From NCBI GenBank assembly GCA_963971405.1, contig OZ020486.1:15275419-15339418 (forward strand): 64,000 bases of DNA, in the 5' to 3' direction. The notes beneath the pieces were generated by a model. That model did not search any database and was not told where the DNA came from. It saw only the letters and a list, made by a program, of their open reading frames with translations. How positions within the stretch are numbered: position 1 is the first letter of the stretch; the number at the start of each line of letters is the position of its first letter. The translations under genes were made by a program, and so were the position numbers. Shown here one piece after another: positions 1 to 11,872 of the stretch. Origin of the DNA: Psococerastis gibbosa (lineage: Eukaryota; Arthropoda; Insecta; Psocodea; Psocidae).

Positions 1-148
1 AGAGACTTGTTTGAAAGAAGACGGTTTGAATCGTATAGGTCAGCATCGGCTGATGTGTCCAGCAAGCTACTTCGAAAAATAACATCAATTTAATTTGAAT
101 GCTTTGATTTCGGTACTGAATCAAAAAAAAATGTTACAGTGATGGGGG

Positions 149-324
149 CAATGGCGGTCCATGGGGGGGGGAGGTCAGGGGGTCATGACCCCCCTAACAA
201 GTAAATTCATAAGTAGTATAAAAAAAATTGAATAAAACTCAAGTTATCAACAAAAAATTACTTTTTAAACGTACATGTAACATGTGACCCCCCCCCCCTA
301 AATTTTCCACTGGATCCGCTCTTG
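149..324 (+). mobile_element. hAT-like MITE with G/C runs (family 1, copy 1)
   Basis: A 176-bp non-coding element. It starts CAATGGCGGTCCA and ends CTGGATCCGCTCTTG, which are imperfect inverted repeats. A G-run sits inside the left end and a C-run inside the right end. The same element is at 59708-59898 and, reversed, at 25500-25683, which fixes its limits. The flanks (gatggggg / ggtgggag) match at 6 of 8 positions, a degraded 8-bp target duplication as made by hAT transposases. Confidence 0.7.
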
Positions 325-469
325 GGTGGGAGGGGCGTAAGTGTTGACAATACCATTAAATATATAACACTGTTGTAGTATATTCAATGACAATAATAGG
401 TACTTATTATTTTATTTACTGTTATACATTTTAATCATAAATTCTGTGGTGATGACTAGCTCATATTTA

Positions 470-849
470 GGCGCCCATTCCACCGACCAGCTAGGGCTAT
501 TTACAAAAACGGTGACGTGGTAGCAGACATTCAAGACTTAGGCGGGGTTTCCACCGACCTCGCATTGCAGAATTGACAGAAATGTTTATTTTCCTCTATG
601 CCATAGTTAAAATTGATCAATGATCATACAGTAAAATCACAAACAAACTAAAATTAAAAAATGGCGTCATGGGATATGTTAACTACAAACATTTTAATAG
701 ATTTCTATAAAAAGAAAAATTCTAATTTCCGTCAATGTCATTTGCATTCTGCAATGCGAGGTCGGTGGAAACGCCACCTAGGTCTTGAATGTCTGCTACC
801 ACGTCGCCGTTTTTGTAAATAGCCCTAGCCGGTCGGTGGAATGGGCGCC
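470..849. mobile_element. PIF/Harbinger-like nested 'twin' MITE, copy 1
   Basis: A long palindromic element with arms of about 115 bp. The outer ends read GGCGCCCATTCCACCGACC and its complement, flanked by TTA (467-469) and TAA (850-852). A second pair of similar ends (GGCGGGGTTTCCACCGACC) lies inside at 541-778, also flanked by TTA and TA. Two further copies are at 6988-7376 and 48898-49262. It encodes no protein. The TTA-type duplication points to PIF/Harbinger mobilisation, which is inference. Confidence 0.75.
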
Positions 850-1016
850 TAAAAAAGACGAACAAACTTATATTAACTTTGCGTAAAGTGAAAATAAAAG
901 TATATTAGTATGTTATTTATTTTTCACTTTCTAGCATATCAGCGCGTTAAAAAATAAAATGGTCCAGCTAGGGAATCATTCGCTGCCCACGCAAAATTGT
1001 AATCCTATCCCTATAT

Positions 1017-1060
1017 ACAGTATATACTATATATATATATATATATAAATACATATATAT
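1017..1060. repeat. (TA)n microsatellite
   Basis: An AT dinucleotide run with a few interruptions, in repeat-rich DNA left of the minus-strand Wnt exon. If that gene model is right, the run lies in its first intron. Confidence 0.9.
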
Positions 1061-1251
1061 TAATTACATTTAATTAAACATGTGAGCTACTTTTAGAAAT
1101 GCCTATGATGCATAATACATTACTACATAATAATAATGTTATGATAATCATTGGGGCGCGGATTAACCATCATAACTTCGAAAAATAATTCTTTCTTCAA
1201 GAAGAAAAACCTTGCTTTGGAAAACACCCTGTTCTACTCTATCAGACCGAC

Positions 1252-1385
1252 AGACAAACATTTCATACAAACGGTAAAACCACTTTTTGGTTCCTTAAAC
1301 CTGAAAACGTGTAAATCTGTTGGAATCTTGAAATCGACAATTTCGTGCATCGTCAGGCTTTCCTTATACTAACGTGTAAATAGGA
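1252..1385 (-). repeat. Interspersed repeat E, copy 1
   Basis: The minus strand resembles 43222-43345 on the plus strand. Shared blocks are GTTAGTATAAGGAAAGC, TTTCAA..TTACACGTTTT and AAAGTGGTTT. The same opening motif (ttaggaaagctttgtggtggtc) occurs at 29925-29955. The class of element was not recognised. Confidence 0.5.
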
Positions 1386-1850
1386 AAGCCAAAAAAAAAC
1401 GCTCAACTCCAAATATTGCTGACTGCCTTGGTATCGGTTATGTCCTACTAATTCTTTACTCCAGATGAAACTCAGCACGGCACGATACCAGACGCGGCAT
1501 TAGCTGACTTGCACGCAATAAATATGTATAAATATTTTTAATTTTTTTTTTACCTACGTTACAACCGAACATTATTCTGAGACATTGCAATAATTAGTAA
1601 CTTAAATACAAAATCGGAAAATAACAAGGTCGCAGAAAACAGTCGCATTTATGTACGGTTATTATACCTCTATAAGCATAAAGCTACGCCATGCAAATCG
1701 CAACAAAGTACAAAACATAATTCTTTCAGCAATATGAAAATGATAGCTCATGGACACCTCAGGTTCGTACTTCAGTTTGCATGCAACTGCTGCGCAACGT
1801 TCCAACGTTCGCGGCCAGGTATAAGGTATAAAAGATTGGCATTGACTTAC

Positions 1851-1912
1851 CACCAGTTGCCGTGGACCGGGGTGCATAGCAGAAGGGCCACCAAAAACAG
1901 CCCTACAAGCAT
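1851..1912 (-). CDS. Putative Wnt6/Wnt1 first coding exon (signal peptide), partial gene
   Basis: Read on the minus strand, an ATG at 1912-1910 opens 20 codons: Met, then a hydrophobic stretch (LVGLFLVALLLC), then TPVHG and Asn-Trp. The exon ends with TG of a second Trp (or Cys/stop) codon, immediately followed by a textbook donor, GTAAGT, at 1850-1845. This fits a secretory signal peptide with likely cleavage after Val-His-Gly, leaving a mature N terminus Asn-Trp-Trp. Wnt6 and Wnt1 proteins carry a Trp-Trp pair shortly after the signal peptide. The short spacing here is closer to Wnt6. Wnt1, Wnt6 and Wnt10 form an ancient metazoan cluster, and a Wnt10 gene lies downstream in this window. The remaining exons would lie at lower coordinates. 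None is visible in 1-1850, so they must be outside the window. The intron phase (2) equals that of Wnt10 exon 1. The start has a purine at -3. Alternative: another secreted protein. Confidence 0.6.
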
Positions 1913-2060
1913 TCCGGATCACCGAACGCCTGGAGGCATTGTCGAACGCGGGAACCGTTCCACAGGGAGCGCGTCGCAGGTCTCCGCGCGGTCTCCACTG
2001 CCTCGCGCCGGCAAATGCAGCTCCGACACCACCGTACCGTTGGTGCCCCAGCACCGCACT
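1880..2060. promoter_or_regulatory. GC-rich patch over the putative minus-strand first exon
   Basis: About 180 bp that is clearly richer in G+C and CpG than its AT-rich surroundings (for example gcgcgtcgcagg and ccgcgcggtctcc). It covers the 5' half of the minus-strand signal-peptide exon and the DNA just upstream of its ATG, as expected for a 5' UTR or promoter-proximal region. No core promoter motif was identified. Confidence 0.35.
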
Positions 2061-2531
2061 CTTTTTTATTTATTATTTATTGTTTTCCCCTCGGGGCGCA
2101 TTGGTGCAATTTTTGGTTGCCCACCAGGCTCCTTATTATTTGTGCTGTGTTGAGTTTTCTGGGAATTTTCAGGTTGTACCGAAGGAAATTGTGGCTGAGA
2201 TTGTGTTTGTAGAATGATTCCAAATGTTTAAAGGACTGTTAAAATAGGGAGACATAATTTTACTTATTTAAAAAAAATGCTGCCTTTCATTTGCATGTCG
2301 GGGTGTCATTAATAAAATTTATATCTGTGTTAATTATGAAAAGATAACTGATATTGTCTTTAAACTGGCAAACTTGCCAGTTAATCATCTATTATTCAAT
2401 TGTTTTAGCCTATTTTTAATTGGGTGAACTGATCAGATAATCCTTTATATTAACCCATTCATTTAGCATTTTTTATTGATTATGTTGAAAACAGAACAAC
2501 GGTATAATTGGCGATTTTAGTCAATTTTCTG

Positions 2532-2683
2532 CAGCCTGATCGAGGCGATTATAATACCGGTATTTATTTAATCCCCTGGTAAACAATATAATTTTATCAT
2601 GGAAAGTGCTATTCAAAATGTGTTTGTTTACATTATTATAACCGGTATTTATTACCGGTATTATAATCGCCTCGATCAGGCTG
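2532..2683. mobile_element. Palindromic MITE (CAGCCTGATC type), complete copy
   Basis: A 152-bp element with near-perfect terminal inverted repeats of about 40 bp. It starts CAGCCTGATCGAGGCGATTA and ends with the complement. ACCGGTATTTAT blocks lie inside both ends. The centre holds a segment (atggaaagtgctattcaaaa) that recurs at 54091-54110. Further copies are at 36930-37233 and 53775-54170. It is non-coding. The superfamily was not determined. Confidence 0.8.
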
Positions 2684-4348
2684 CTGATAGAAATCAAATT
2701 AAAGTATCTTCAATTGTAACATCTTATAATATTTTTGTAAGACATAAAGAAAATACTTTCAACAATAATCTATGAGTTTCCACCATTTATTGTACTTAAA
2801 GCCCGTTAGCTATAGTGTGGTAAGCAGTTATACTGTAGAAGTTTACTGGCAGTTTTTGTTTTGAAAGTACGATATCTATACCTACTCAAACAAAATCATT
2901 TTTAACGTACCTTTTTCAAATAGACGCTATCGTTGTATTGTATTGTATTCCTCCAAGTTGTAACAGTTTATGATTTTGACGCGGGCAAATAACTCTATAA
3001 GATAGAAATATATAAGGTTAGAAAGTTATCCGCAAAATTTAAATGAATATATGAAAATAAAGGGAATGGAAAAAGGGACTGATTGATAAAAACTTTATTG
3101 TCAACTGAATTGAAGATTTTACCATAGTCATTACTCTTTATAATGCAACCCTTTGAAATTAAACTATAACTTTATTGTTTCTATCGAAAGTCTTTACAAA
3201 TACAATTATAAAATACTGCAGCTGATCGTACTTGAACAAATTTGCCACGCCTGGATGGATCACAACAAAATATGTTTATAAGATATTATTTTTCTAGTCA
3301 ATTTACAACGCACGTTATTATAACTTCATATTACTTTCATTACTTCATACACCATATTTAAGCCTATAAGGCTTTTTGTAATATTTTTTTTCAGGCAAAT
3401 TTCTGTCCCCAATCTATTTATCGTATCATCCAAACCACTACAACTGCAACCAAAACTAAAAATTTCTTTTGGTACCGTACTATGTATGAAATAGTCCTCT
3501 ACAACTGTCAACTTGGATGGGCGTAATCGTTACAATAACTTGCTAATTAAACAAGTAAAGTGAATGAAAAATTAAAACTGATTTTGATGTGATCCAGGAG
3601 TGGCCAATGGTCAGCTTCCTCTTATAAACAAGTAAATGCTCATCTAAAAAACAAGTAAATAGTTAACATGCCGAAAGTAGTCATTGAAGAAAACAAAATG
3701 AATATTCTTGACTACTAAAATAGTAAACTGCTGTTTGTTACAAATGAAGACATTACTGAGGATAGAAAAGATGATAACGCAACGAAAGATGAAGTAGACC
3801 TCCCTCGAAGGAGCGCGGCCGGCTTGGAAATGGCCCACGAAGAGCACAATTAGCCAACTCTGCGTCTATGATTGATTCTACCTCATCTATAATACAAAGG
3901 ATAAGAAAATTTGGATTGTTATAAGCTAAGAGCGGGGCGCTTTTTCTTCATATTAACTAGTCTGAATAGCTGTTTTTAATAACAAATGGATACTTTGTTG
4001 CTATACGTATTGCGCTTTCGAGCCTACAGTTCACAACATGTAATATCATATTGTTCGCCTTTTGTTTTGTTTTTATTCAATAAAGTCGTTTTCAAATCAA
4101 TTCAATCATGGCCATGCAGATTTCCTAATATTGTACTCTGTGTACCGGTTCACACTTTTTACTGTAGGCGATAAAAAAAATTGACCAAAGAACTTGGTTG
4201 TACCTTACCCTAATGGCTACATTACATTATAAGGTAGAGGAAAAACGCGGCTGCCCAGCCATCTCAAATAGAGCAGTAATCAAGAATTAGCATCCTTTGG
4301 CAGTCCTCAGGGGCTCAGGCCTACACCCGTTCGCGCCTCTGTTTTTTA

Positions 4349-4590
4349 TTATAATTCAGGATTACTCCTTTCCAAAGCTTGGATACGAATAGGTACAGAA
4401 GCCGAGTTGCTGCTTTCGGTTAAGAAACGGAAAATAACATACTTCGGCCATGTGATGAGGAACGAATAATATCGCCTTCTGCATGTTATAAACCAAGGGA
4501 AAATGGAAGGACTGAGGATTCTCGGCAGTAGAAGAGAAGAACATCCTGGCTGAAAAACCTGCGTCAGTGGTTCGGCAAGATGTTGATTTT
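4349..4590 (+). pseudogene. Non-LTR retrotransposon ORF2 C-terminal fragment
   Basis: Plus-strand translation gives ELLLSVKKRKITYFGHVMR, then LLHVI.QGKMEG, and after a frameshift RRTSWLKNLRQWFGKM. This is the C-terminal block that follows the reverse transcriptase in many LINE ORF2 proteins (K-K-R-K-L-x-Y-F-G-H ... W-L-K-N-L-R). A stop and a frameshift show it is dead. Related fragments lie at 15190-15312, 35335-35735 and 51560-52345. Confidence 0.75.
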
Positions 4591-5608
4591 CCTTTATTAT
4601 CCGTGCAGCCGTCTCCAAATTGATGATCGGCAATCTTAGATAGAAGAGAATAATAAGAGTTTATTTAGAAGATATTTTCTGTATAAGATTTGAATTTTTT
4701 TTAACTTTTAGGTCTGTTTGCAGATAAATGATTATTTATTAATTTATTTTATTTTATTTAATAAAAGAGGCATATGAAAAAAAAGCCTAATTATTTCATT
4801 TATGGTTATATTGTGGATGGGTGCTATTGAAGGTTATAAGGGCTTTTTAACTCTTTAACACCACAAAAGTTTAAGGGTATAGCCTTTGGAATAGAAAGCG
4901 GCTAATCTGCACAGGCTGCTATTAATTACATGCAGCCATTGTGAAATCGGCATTGCTTGCTTCGTTGCCATTATATGCTACCCTCGAATAGTAGTAATTT
5001 TATTGATTGTCTAGCATTTCAGGTTTCTTGCAAAATTTAGTACCCAAAAGGCCACCAACAACAATAAAGGTCTAAAGCATGAGCAGACGGAAACCCCTTC
5101 CGGCATTGTCGTGACACGTGAAAGCAAATGGTTTTGTTAAAAGGTTACTCCTTCCTGTGATTGAGCCGTAAATCGAGAACAGGCCAGCATTAGTTAATAC
5201 AGTGATACCGCTCGAGGGATCTGCGTATATTTCTAGTACCGTGCCTGCTAAGAAATAGGGCGCCTAGAACGCCAATGACGCGTGACGGCGGCTCTTTAAT
5301 CTGTCTCGTTGATGACCAGAAAATAAAATACACATCAATGATGAGCCGGACGGTGGGTGAGTCTCCGAAGAACTGGAAAAGACTTATGCTCCCAAAATTG
5401 CATGAAAACTCCGAGAAGTGTTATTTGTGTTATTTGTGGAAACGCAGTTCTTCTAATTGGTATTCTTAATTTTCAGCATCATGCAGTCGGACCAATCTGA
5501 AAATACTGTGCATCCAATATCTGATTTGTTCGATGGCCTCAATGACTGAGTGATAGATATTACCATCAAATATATACCAACAAACGTGTCGCACTTGCTG
5601 CTGGTCCC

Positions 5609-5652
5609 GCCAAGCCCAGTTTTTCTATATCTTCTAATTTAGGTGACCAGTT
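5609..5652 (+). repeat. Fragment of tRNA-derived SINE (CCCGCCAAGCCCAG type)
   Basis: The segment cccgccaagcccagttttt followed by a 'tatatcttctaattta' tail matches the right arm of the palindromic SINE at 28803-28977 (cccgccaagcccagtttttt ... tatcctctaatttc). Only the part from the T arm onward remains. Confidence 0.6.
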
Positions 5653-6987
5653 AAAGACCCACGCTTTTATAGATTCTTACTATTTTTTTAATCCACTGGG
5701 GGAGATCCCCGGCCCCTCTGTTTCGTTAATAAAGTCTTCGTCTGCAAAATCTAAAAAATTAATTTACTGGCAAAATGCACTATTTTGAAAACTTTTTGAC
5801 CCCTTAACAATTAACGCCGTGGCACCACAAGCTAATGAGGATGTAGGCCTGCAGACTGTTAGAGGACACTCTCTCTTGACCCCTGCTCTATTTGGGATGC
5901 TGTAGTCAGCAACATGTACAACAACCACGCTTCCATTTTCCGGTGACGGTAAAGTACCTATTAGGGTTGGCGGAATTTAATATCTTTCTTACATCGAGTC
6001 TCGAACCTAGACCTAGTCTAGTTCTCTACCAAATGGACTATTCGGATTCCATTTATCATAAGAAAACTTATAGTGAGCGGCAAGCGTCCTAAGTGTTCCG
6101 CCATCGAAACTGTCTCTTTATTATTTTAATTTTAATCTATTGTACCATAAACTGGGGATCGAGGACAGCATTTACAGACATACGGTATGTCGAAAGAATG
6201 CTCGACACAGAGTTGTCCCGAGCTAAGATGAAGCATTATGTTGGAGGAAGGGACAGAAGAATCGAGGACATTAGCAGTCCTCCCAGGAGTTGGGCTCCGG
6301 CATTATTTGCATTCACGGTCAAGATGGGTGATATGGTGTCAGCGCTTATTCAAATGCCACTGGCTACATGCGCTAAATAATCCAAGACTAATTGGCATTG
6401 TCCATCTTTTACCTTATGCGTACAGATGAAACGACGTATTGTCAACCTTACTGACCCACCGTGGGAACCCACTACAATGAAAAACCCATTCGGCGGCCCA
6501 ATAACTGCAAGTCTACCGTAATCACTTGTTGTGACTGTACGATGCCTATATAGTGTATGTATATGAATGGACATTGCAAATACAAAGAATAAATATGAAA
6601 AAACAATATTGAATACAATTTAAATAAAAAAGAGGACCAGGCTGCGGGTAGGCGAAAATAAAATAATAAACAAATGTTTAATAAAAATTAAAAGAAAAAG
6701 AAGCAAATTCCGTGCAAGTCCTGTAAATGTTAAAATAAAATTATATTTTTTCCTTACGTGCGACCGGCTTTGCACGCATACGGTTGACAATACCTGTCGC
6801 AATGATGAAAGTAGCTTTAGCAAACTCAAATGAATAAAAAACTCACTTGAGATCCACTATGGCGGAAGACAGGCTATCCAAATAAACATAATTACAGTGA
6901 ATGTAAACAAACCTTTGCGAGTATTAAAGCCAGAAAAAATTCTTGTCCTGATTAGATGTTTGATGGTTTGTGCTTAATAGAACTTTA

Positions 6988-7376
6988 GGCGGGGATTCCA
7001 CCGACCGGCTAGGGCTAAATACAAAAACAGTGACGTGGTAGCAGACATTCAAGACTTAGGCGGGGTTTCCACCGACCTCGCATTGCAGAATGCAAATGAC
7101 ATTGACGGAAATTAGAATTTTTCTTTTTATAGAAATCTATTAAAATGTTTGTACTTCACATATCCCATGACGACATTTTTTATTTTAGTTTGTTTGTGAT
7201 TTTACTCTATGATCATTGATCAATTTTAACTGTGGCATAGAGGAAAACAAACATTTCCGTCAATGTCATTTGCATTCTGCAATGCGAGGTCGGTGGAACC
7301 CCGCCTAAGTCTTGAATGTCTGCTACCACGTCACCGTTTTTGTATTTAGCCCGAGCCGGTCGGTGGAATCCCCGCC
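6988..7376. mobile_element. PIF/Harbinger-like nested 'twin' MITE, copy 2
   Basis: The second copy of the element at 470-849. Outer ends start GGCGGGGATTCCACCGACC and are flanked by an exact TTA duplication (6985-6987 and 7377-7379). The inner pair of ends spans 7059-7305, flanked by TTA on the left and TAA on the right. It is 389 bp long and non-coding. This is the best-preserved copy for judging the target duplication. Confidence 0.8.
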
Positions 7377-9826
7377 TTAGATTTAACAGAATATAGTTAT
7401 GCAGTTATATTTAGCAGAATATATTAAACTTAAGCCTCCCTGTACATTTTTTAAATCGATTCCATTTTCTGAAAATCATTGTAGCTTAGAATAAATACCC
7501 TTCGTAAAAATTTGGTCGGGAGATTAATATAGTCGAAAATTAGTAATGAAGGAAAAAATCAATCAGTCAGAAAGCTGTTGGACGTGGCTAGACCACCCGG
7601 GCTTGACTATTAACTTTTTAAATAATTTCACAGCCTAATAAACAATGGCGACCTTACACAACTGACTGGTGATAACTCATTTTAATGTTTTTACACGAAG
7701 GTACAAAAAATATTACAATCATATTGGATTTGACGGCAGCATGAACCCACTCGAATACAGACGTTCTACTTTTTTTTATGTATATTATGGTCATGATATT
7801 AGTTATTACAATTTACGTTCAGTTATGTTTCAAATTTTCAATACCGTAGTCATTATTTATTTGTTTATAATCCACACAATATTGACCCTGATTACACTTT
7901 GATAATTATTCGATCGAAGAAATATTTGGATTGTTTATCTTGATGTATATACGATTTGAATCTACATTTAGGGAAGTATGCAATACTTTCCAATTTTTCA
8001 TAGGCCCGTATCAATTGGATCATTGGAACAATATAGGGGGGCTAGGGGTGGGGGGGGGGGATGTTTATCAAGTGGTGTTCTGGTGCAACTAGCTTTCTCA
8101 ACTTTCTCTATTCTCAGCGGCTGAATAGACATTATATATTACAATATTATGAGACACAAAGATAGGTCTTTTAAGATAGACTGTCGCGTGTTTTTCCTAA
8201 ATCATTTCCCCCCCCCCCCACCCAACCCTTCAGAGTCAGAGTCGCGGCTATAGGGGGGGGGGGGTGTTCTATACCCCCTCCACTAATGCCTGGAAAACAT
8301 TTTATGATTGCCTATTTTCTGGTAAATAAAATAAAACCATGTTGTCAAGTATTACTAAAAAATATTAAAAGCGACCGGTTTCAGCACTAAACCATCGTCA
8401 GGCTACAGACATTCAAGTCATACAACACTATATTACACGATAAAAGAAGTTAAGGGAGGTCTACAAACTCTTTCATATGTGTCCTAATAAGCATGTGTCT
8501 AAGATTTTGCTTGTTTAGGAGGGTAATTGGAGTTTTGTGTATTTGTTGTTGTCTTGTGGTGCATTGTAATATGTATTATGACGTGGCGTTTTCTGCCGAT
8601 ACTATTGTATGTATTTATATTATCAATTGTATAGTGCGAAATATATAAAATATAAAATACACTATTATCTGCCCCAATTTCAGTGATCAACTATGAAGAA
8701 ATACCAGAAAATGAATATTTATTTCTCCAATATCGTTAGTGTATTATCTAATGCATAAAACAAATTTTATGTATTTACTATCTACTGCTACTCCTGTCGG
8801 TAACGTCTTTTCGACGGCAAACATTTTAGTTTTCCCCTTCCCCCTCCTTATATTCGGAGTCGACTTTACAAAACGCCCATGGAATTTATTCTTGCGTAGG
8901 CTCAGGATATAATGCATCCAGGTGTATATTACGCTTTAATGTTATGCCTTACACAGTGGAACCCGTTCACAGACGCTTCGGGCTGGGTTTTACAATGTTT
9001 CGAGAATTACTTAACTTTCGTTAGCCCGTAATTAGCACTTGAACTACCCGTGAATTCATTGACCACCCACCCATTCAACGCAAGAAGTTTATCCATTCCT
9101 TGTCTTGGTCACGGCCGACACGTCTTCTTGCTTCTTGATCGTGCTGCGCATCGAGGAAGATTTGATACACTACCGTAAGAGCCTAGCTTCAGATGAAGCC
9201 ATTGCAGGTCTATCCAGCCATCAAGTCGTAAAATTCAACAGAAGTGATGGCTATGGTGTTGTATTGAAAAAGTTTTATAACTCAATGGAATGAGCTGAGA
9301 AATGCCTTTGTTAGTTACCAAATAAAAATCAGAAGCTCTTCACTAGCTTCAGACTTTCAGTTTAAAGCATTAAAAGTTGCCTAATGTACGGAAGCCCACC
9401 CCCCCCCCCCCCCCCCGGGAAAGATTTGGATTCGCTATAGGCAACATTTTTCGACTTGCACTACCGCGTATTATGATTTCTAAACTTTGAAAAATAATGT
9501 TATGTGACTGCAAATTGCAATAATTTATTTTGTTATATTTAGGGCCCAATTGGACCCCGGTGGCTGGCACTAACGCCGATTGGCCAAATATCATGTAACA
9601 AAATGTAGAGAAATATTTCTTCTAGTACCCATTACATTTTTTATAGCTCTAAATTGAATATTTACTGCGAAATTTGACTTTACATAAAAATTGAGTGGCA
9701 TTGGAGTCCTGGGAGGGGGGGGGGGGTTCGATTGAACTTAAATGCACGGTTTATATTTACTTACGGTACGGTATACTTACTTACCACGTTTGGTTTGCCA
9801 TCAACGAATCGTCAACAGAGCCTGCA

Positions 9827-10285
9827 GCAAACATGGTAGTGTGCACAGCGTTAAGGCAGGGGAACATGGTGGGGCATGATAACGTGATAAGACTACCAGT
9901 CAGTCTAAGTGCGGGTCAAATCCTGGTCACCTCCGAATTAATCGTTTGCAAGACCGTAGCCAAGGGGGGGTTCAACCCCCCCCCCCCCCGAAATGAAATG
10001 GCTTGATACTACATAGAATCGGATTTTGAGAGGAAAAATAAAAACCACTATGTAGTATCCAATAAAATTTCTACACCCCCCCCCCCCCCCGAAAAAATAT
10101 CCTGGCTACGGCCTTGATCATGTGACTTTATTGTGTTCCCCCAGTGGTTCGGAATCCACTATAATCAGGAGGTCCACCCTGTCAGTCAACTCCCCCTGTC
10201 CTTAAGATGAAGGAGTCCTTAGGGTGCCTCCAGATAATAAATAGACTCGCTCCCCCCTCCAGGCTGGCAGGGTTTCTTGATCCAG
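9827..10285 (+). mobile_element. SINE-B copy interrupted by a hAT-like MITE
   Basis: SINE-B sequence is split by a MITE (9949-10116). The left part runs from 9827 (tggtagtgtgcacagcg) through the B-box-like tcaaatcctggtcacctcc. The right part resumes at 10117 (tgtgacttta ... ggaatccactataatcagg) and runs to the ccaggctggcagg block. The uninterrupted copy at 29333-29645 shows the order. The SINE carries a tRNA-like head and, in better copies, a (CAA)n tail. Confidence 0.75.
9949..10116 (-). mobile_element. hAT-like MITE (family 2, copy 1) inside SINE-B
   Basis: A 168-bp element with ends CAAGACCGTAGCC and GGCTACGGCCTTG and two C-runs. It is the reverse complement of the element at 60456-60627. 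Flanks atcgtttg and atcatgtg are a degraded 8-bp target duplication; the uninterrupted SINE has atcgtgtg there. Confidence 0.75.
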
Positions 10286-11189
10286 AAATACTGAAACAAG
10301 CGTTGGAAAAAAAACAAGACAAACCAACAATATTTGGTTTGCCCGATTACCTTCTGAGGGTATTTCTTGGAAGCGTGAACCAAAATTTCATTTAGAAAAT
10401 TGCATGTCACGAAGTGCCATCCAAAGACGATCAAATTTGGTTGTATCACTTGTATGCATTCCATAACCGTATGGCTCAGCTAGTTAGCCTGCTTGAAGGT
10501 TTATAGGACTTAAATTGAACAAAGTCTTTAAAAAGAGAAGAAGCAAATATTGGCACGTAAGGTGGCTGAAGGGGGTAGGATACCCTCCAAAATTCTAGAT
10601 TAATAATAAAGATGGGTAAAATTATACACTATCCTACTATCCCATCATAAACACGTAGCCTTCGGACCACAGTATATATCTAGAAAATATCATTAATAAT
10701 TTTGCGAAAAGGTTGCTGAGGATGCATTGTCAAGATATTTCGGCGAACGTTGCAAATTGCTAATTGCGAGCACACGGGCCTAGAGCGTGAAGGAAGCGAA
10801 CGATGGACACCTTGGGGTGTAATTTTCAGTGGAAAGGTGTAATGGTTTTAAAATAGTTAATATAGTTGCTCGCCCGGCATGTTAGTGAAGCCCTCATCCC
10901 AGGTATGTTCTTCCACTGTGTGGGGTCCTACGACCGCCAGTACTAGTCTTTTGCGCACTATTTGACGCGCATTTTCACACGCTACTCATGCAATCATCTT
11001 TTTTACCTTTTGTTGTCGGAGCTTGTCTTTTTAGATTGCGCCTTATTATTTAATATAATAGTATAATTAACACTTTTCGATTTTCTTGTCTACCAACCTC
11101 CACCTCGCTACGCGGGACATTGCCACGGTTCGATGCCTGCAGTGGTGGAGCGTGCATGTAAGGCGGGCAATGCCGCATTACACTCAACA

Positions 11190-11375
11190 ACAAATCTTTT
11201 TTTTTTTTTTTTAATAAAAGGTTAATCGCATACAAACAATCTAATGAATGTATCCGATTGACCTCTTCAGTCGCCACTTTAGGTTAGTACCCGTGTTGAG
11301 TTACGACACGTCTCCGATGGCATGGCGTGTGCACGCTACCATCTTGCCATCGAAGTCGCTTAGAATCCTTAGAAT
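11190..11375 (-). repeat. Interspersed repeat D, copy 1 (A-tailed)
   Basis: The minus strand matches 29930-30136: a cgacttcgatggcaagatgg-like block, then gacgtgtcgtaactcaacac, then gtcaatcggataca, ending in an A-run (seen as the T-run at 11194-11211). A poly(A) end and an A-box-like tggccaggtgg in the other copy suggest a SINE, but this is not certain. Confidence 0.55.
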
Positions 11376-11619
11376 GTATTAAGAGGTTCGCTGAAATCTA
11401 TAGGTATCCGCGAGCAAATAAGATTGTATGAGCATGGTGTTATCAACGCAGTCTAAGAAAATTAAGAATCTCGTCACGTTAGAATTCAAAAGTTTTCTTT
11501 CTTGCTTTCAAATGTTTACTTTTTAAGAAGATAGAACATACTATACATAAAATGACGCGTGTTTTTTTTTTTAAACTTCCGCCTTTCCTTCCAATTCATT
11601 TCAGTGAGATTTTTGTAAG

Positions 11620-11872
11620 GGCTTTTCCATGAACGAATGCCTACTTGTAGTGTGACCCATTGAATCTTCCCCTGCCAACGACTCTATCGGTTTTGGACAT
11701 TACTGGTATTGTTTCCGAATGAATTTCTAGCCATTGGCAAACTGGTTCACTCGATGTTAACCCACATAGACTACAAGTGCCAATGGACAAGCTCAGACAT
11801 GCTATTTAGCTATTATACCCGTATACCATTGATTTTGTAACAGGCGTTGGCTCGACTTAACTAAGTTTAGTG
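11620..11872 (+). repeat. Interspersed repeat C, copy 1
   Basis: About 250 bp sharing tggacattactggtattgtttcc, gccattggcaaactgg, a 'tcgatgttaaccca...tacaagtg' block and 'caatggacaagctcagac' with copies at 16033-16260, 51893-52145 and 63508-63720. It is non-coding. No terminal inverted repeats were seen. The class is unknown. Confidence 0.6.

Noticed and set aside
1662-2054. 130-residue minus-strand frame across the left Wnt exon
   Set aside because: It is in a different frame from the signal-peptide exon, runs through the splice donor and resembles no protein family.
6140-6390. Possible LINE ORF2 remnant (SWAPALFAFTVKMGDMVSAL)
   Set aside because: It faintly resembles the LFRAAV.KV..AM block at 52250 but lacks the WLKNLR motif and tail, so it is too weak to list.
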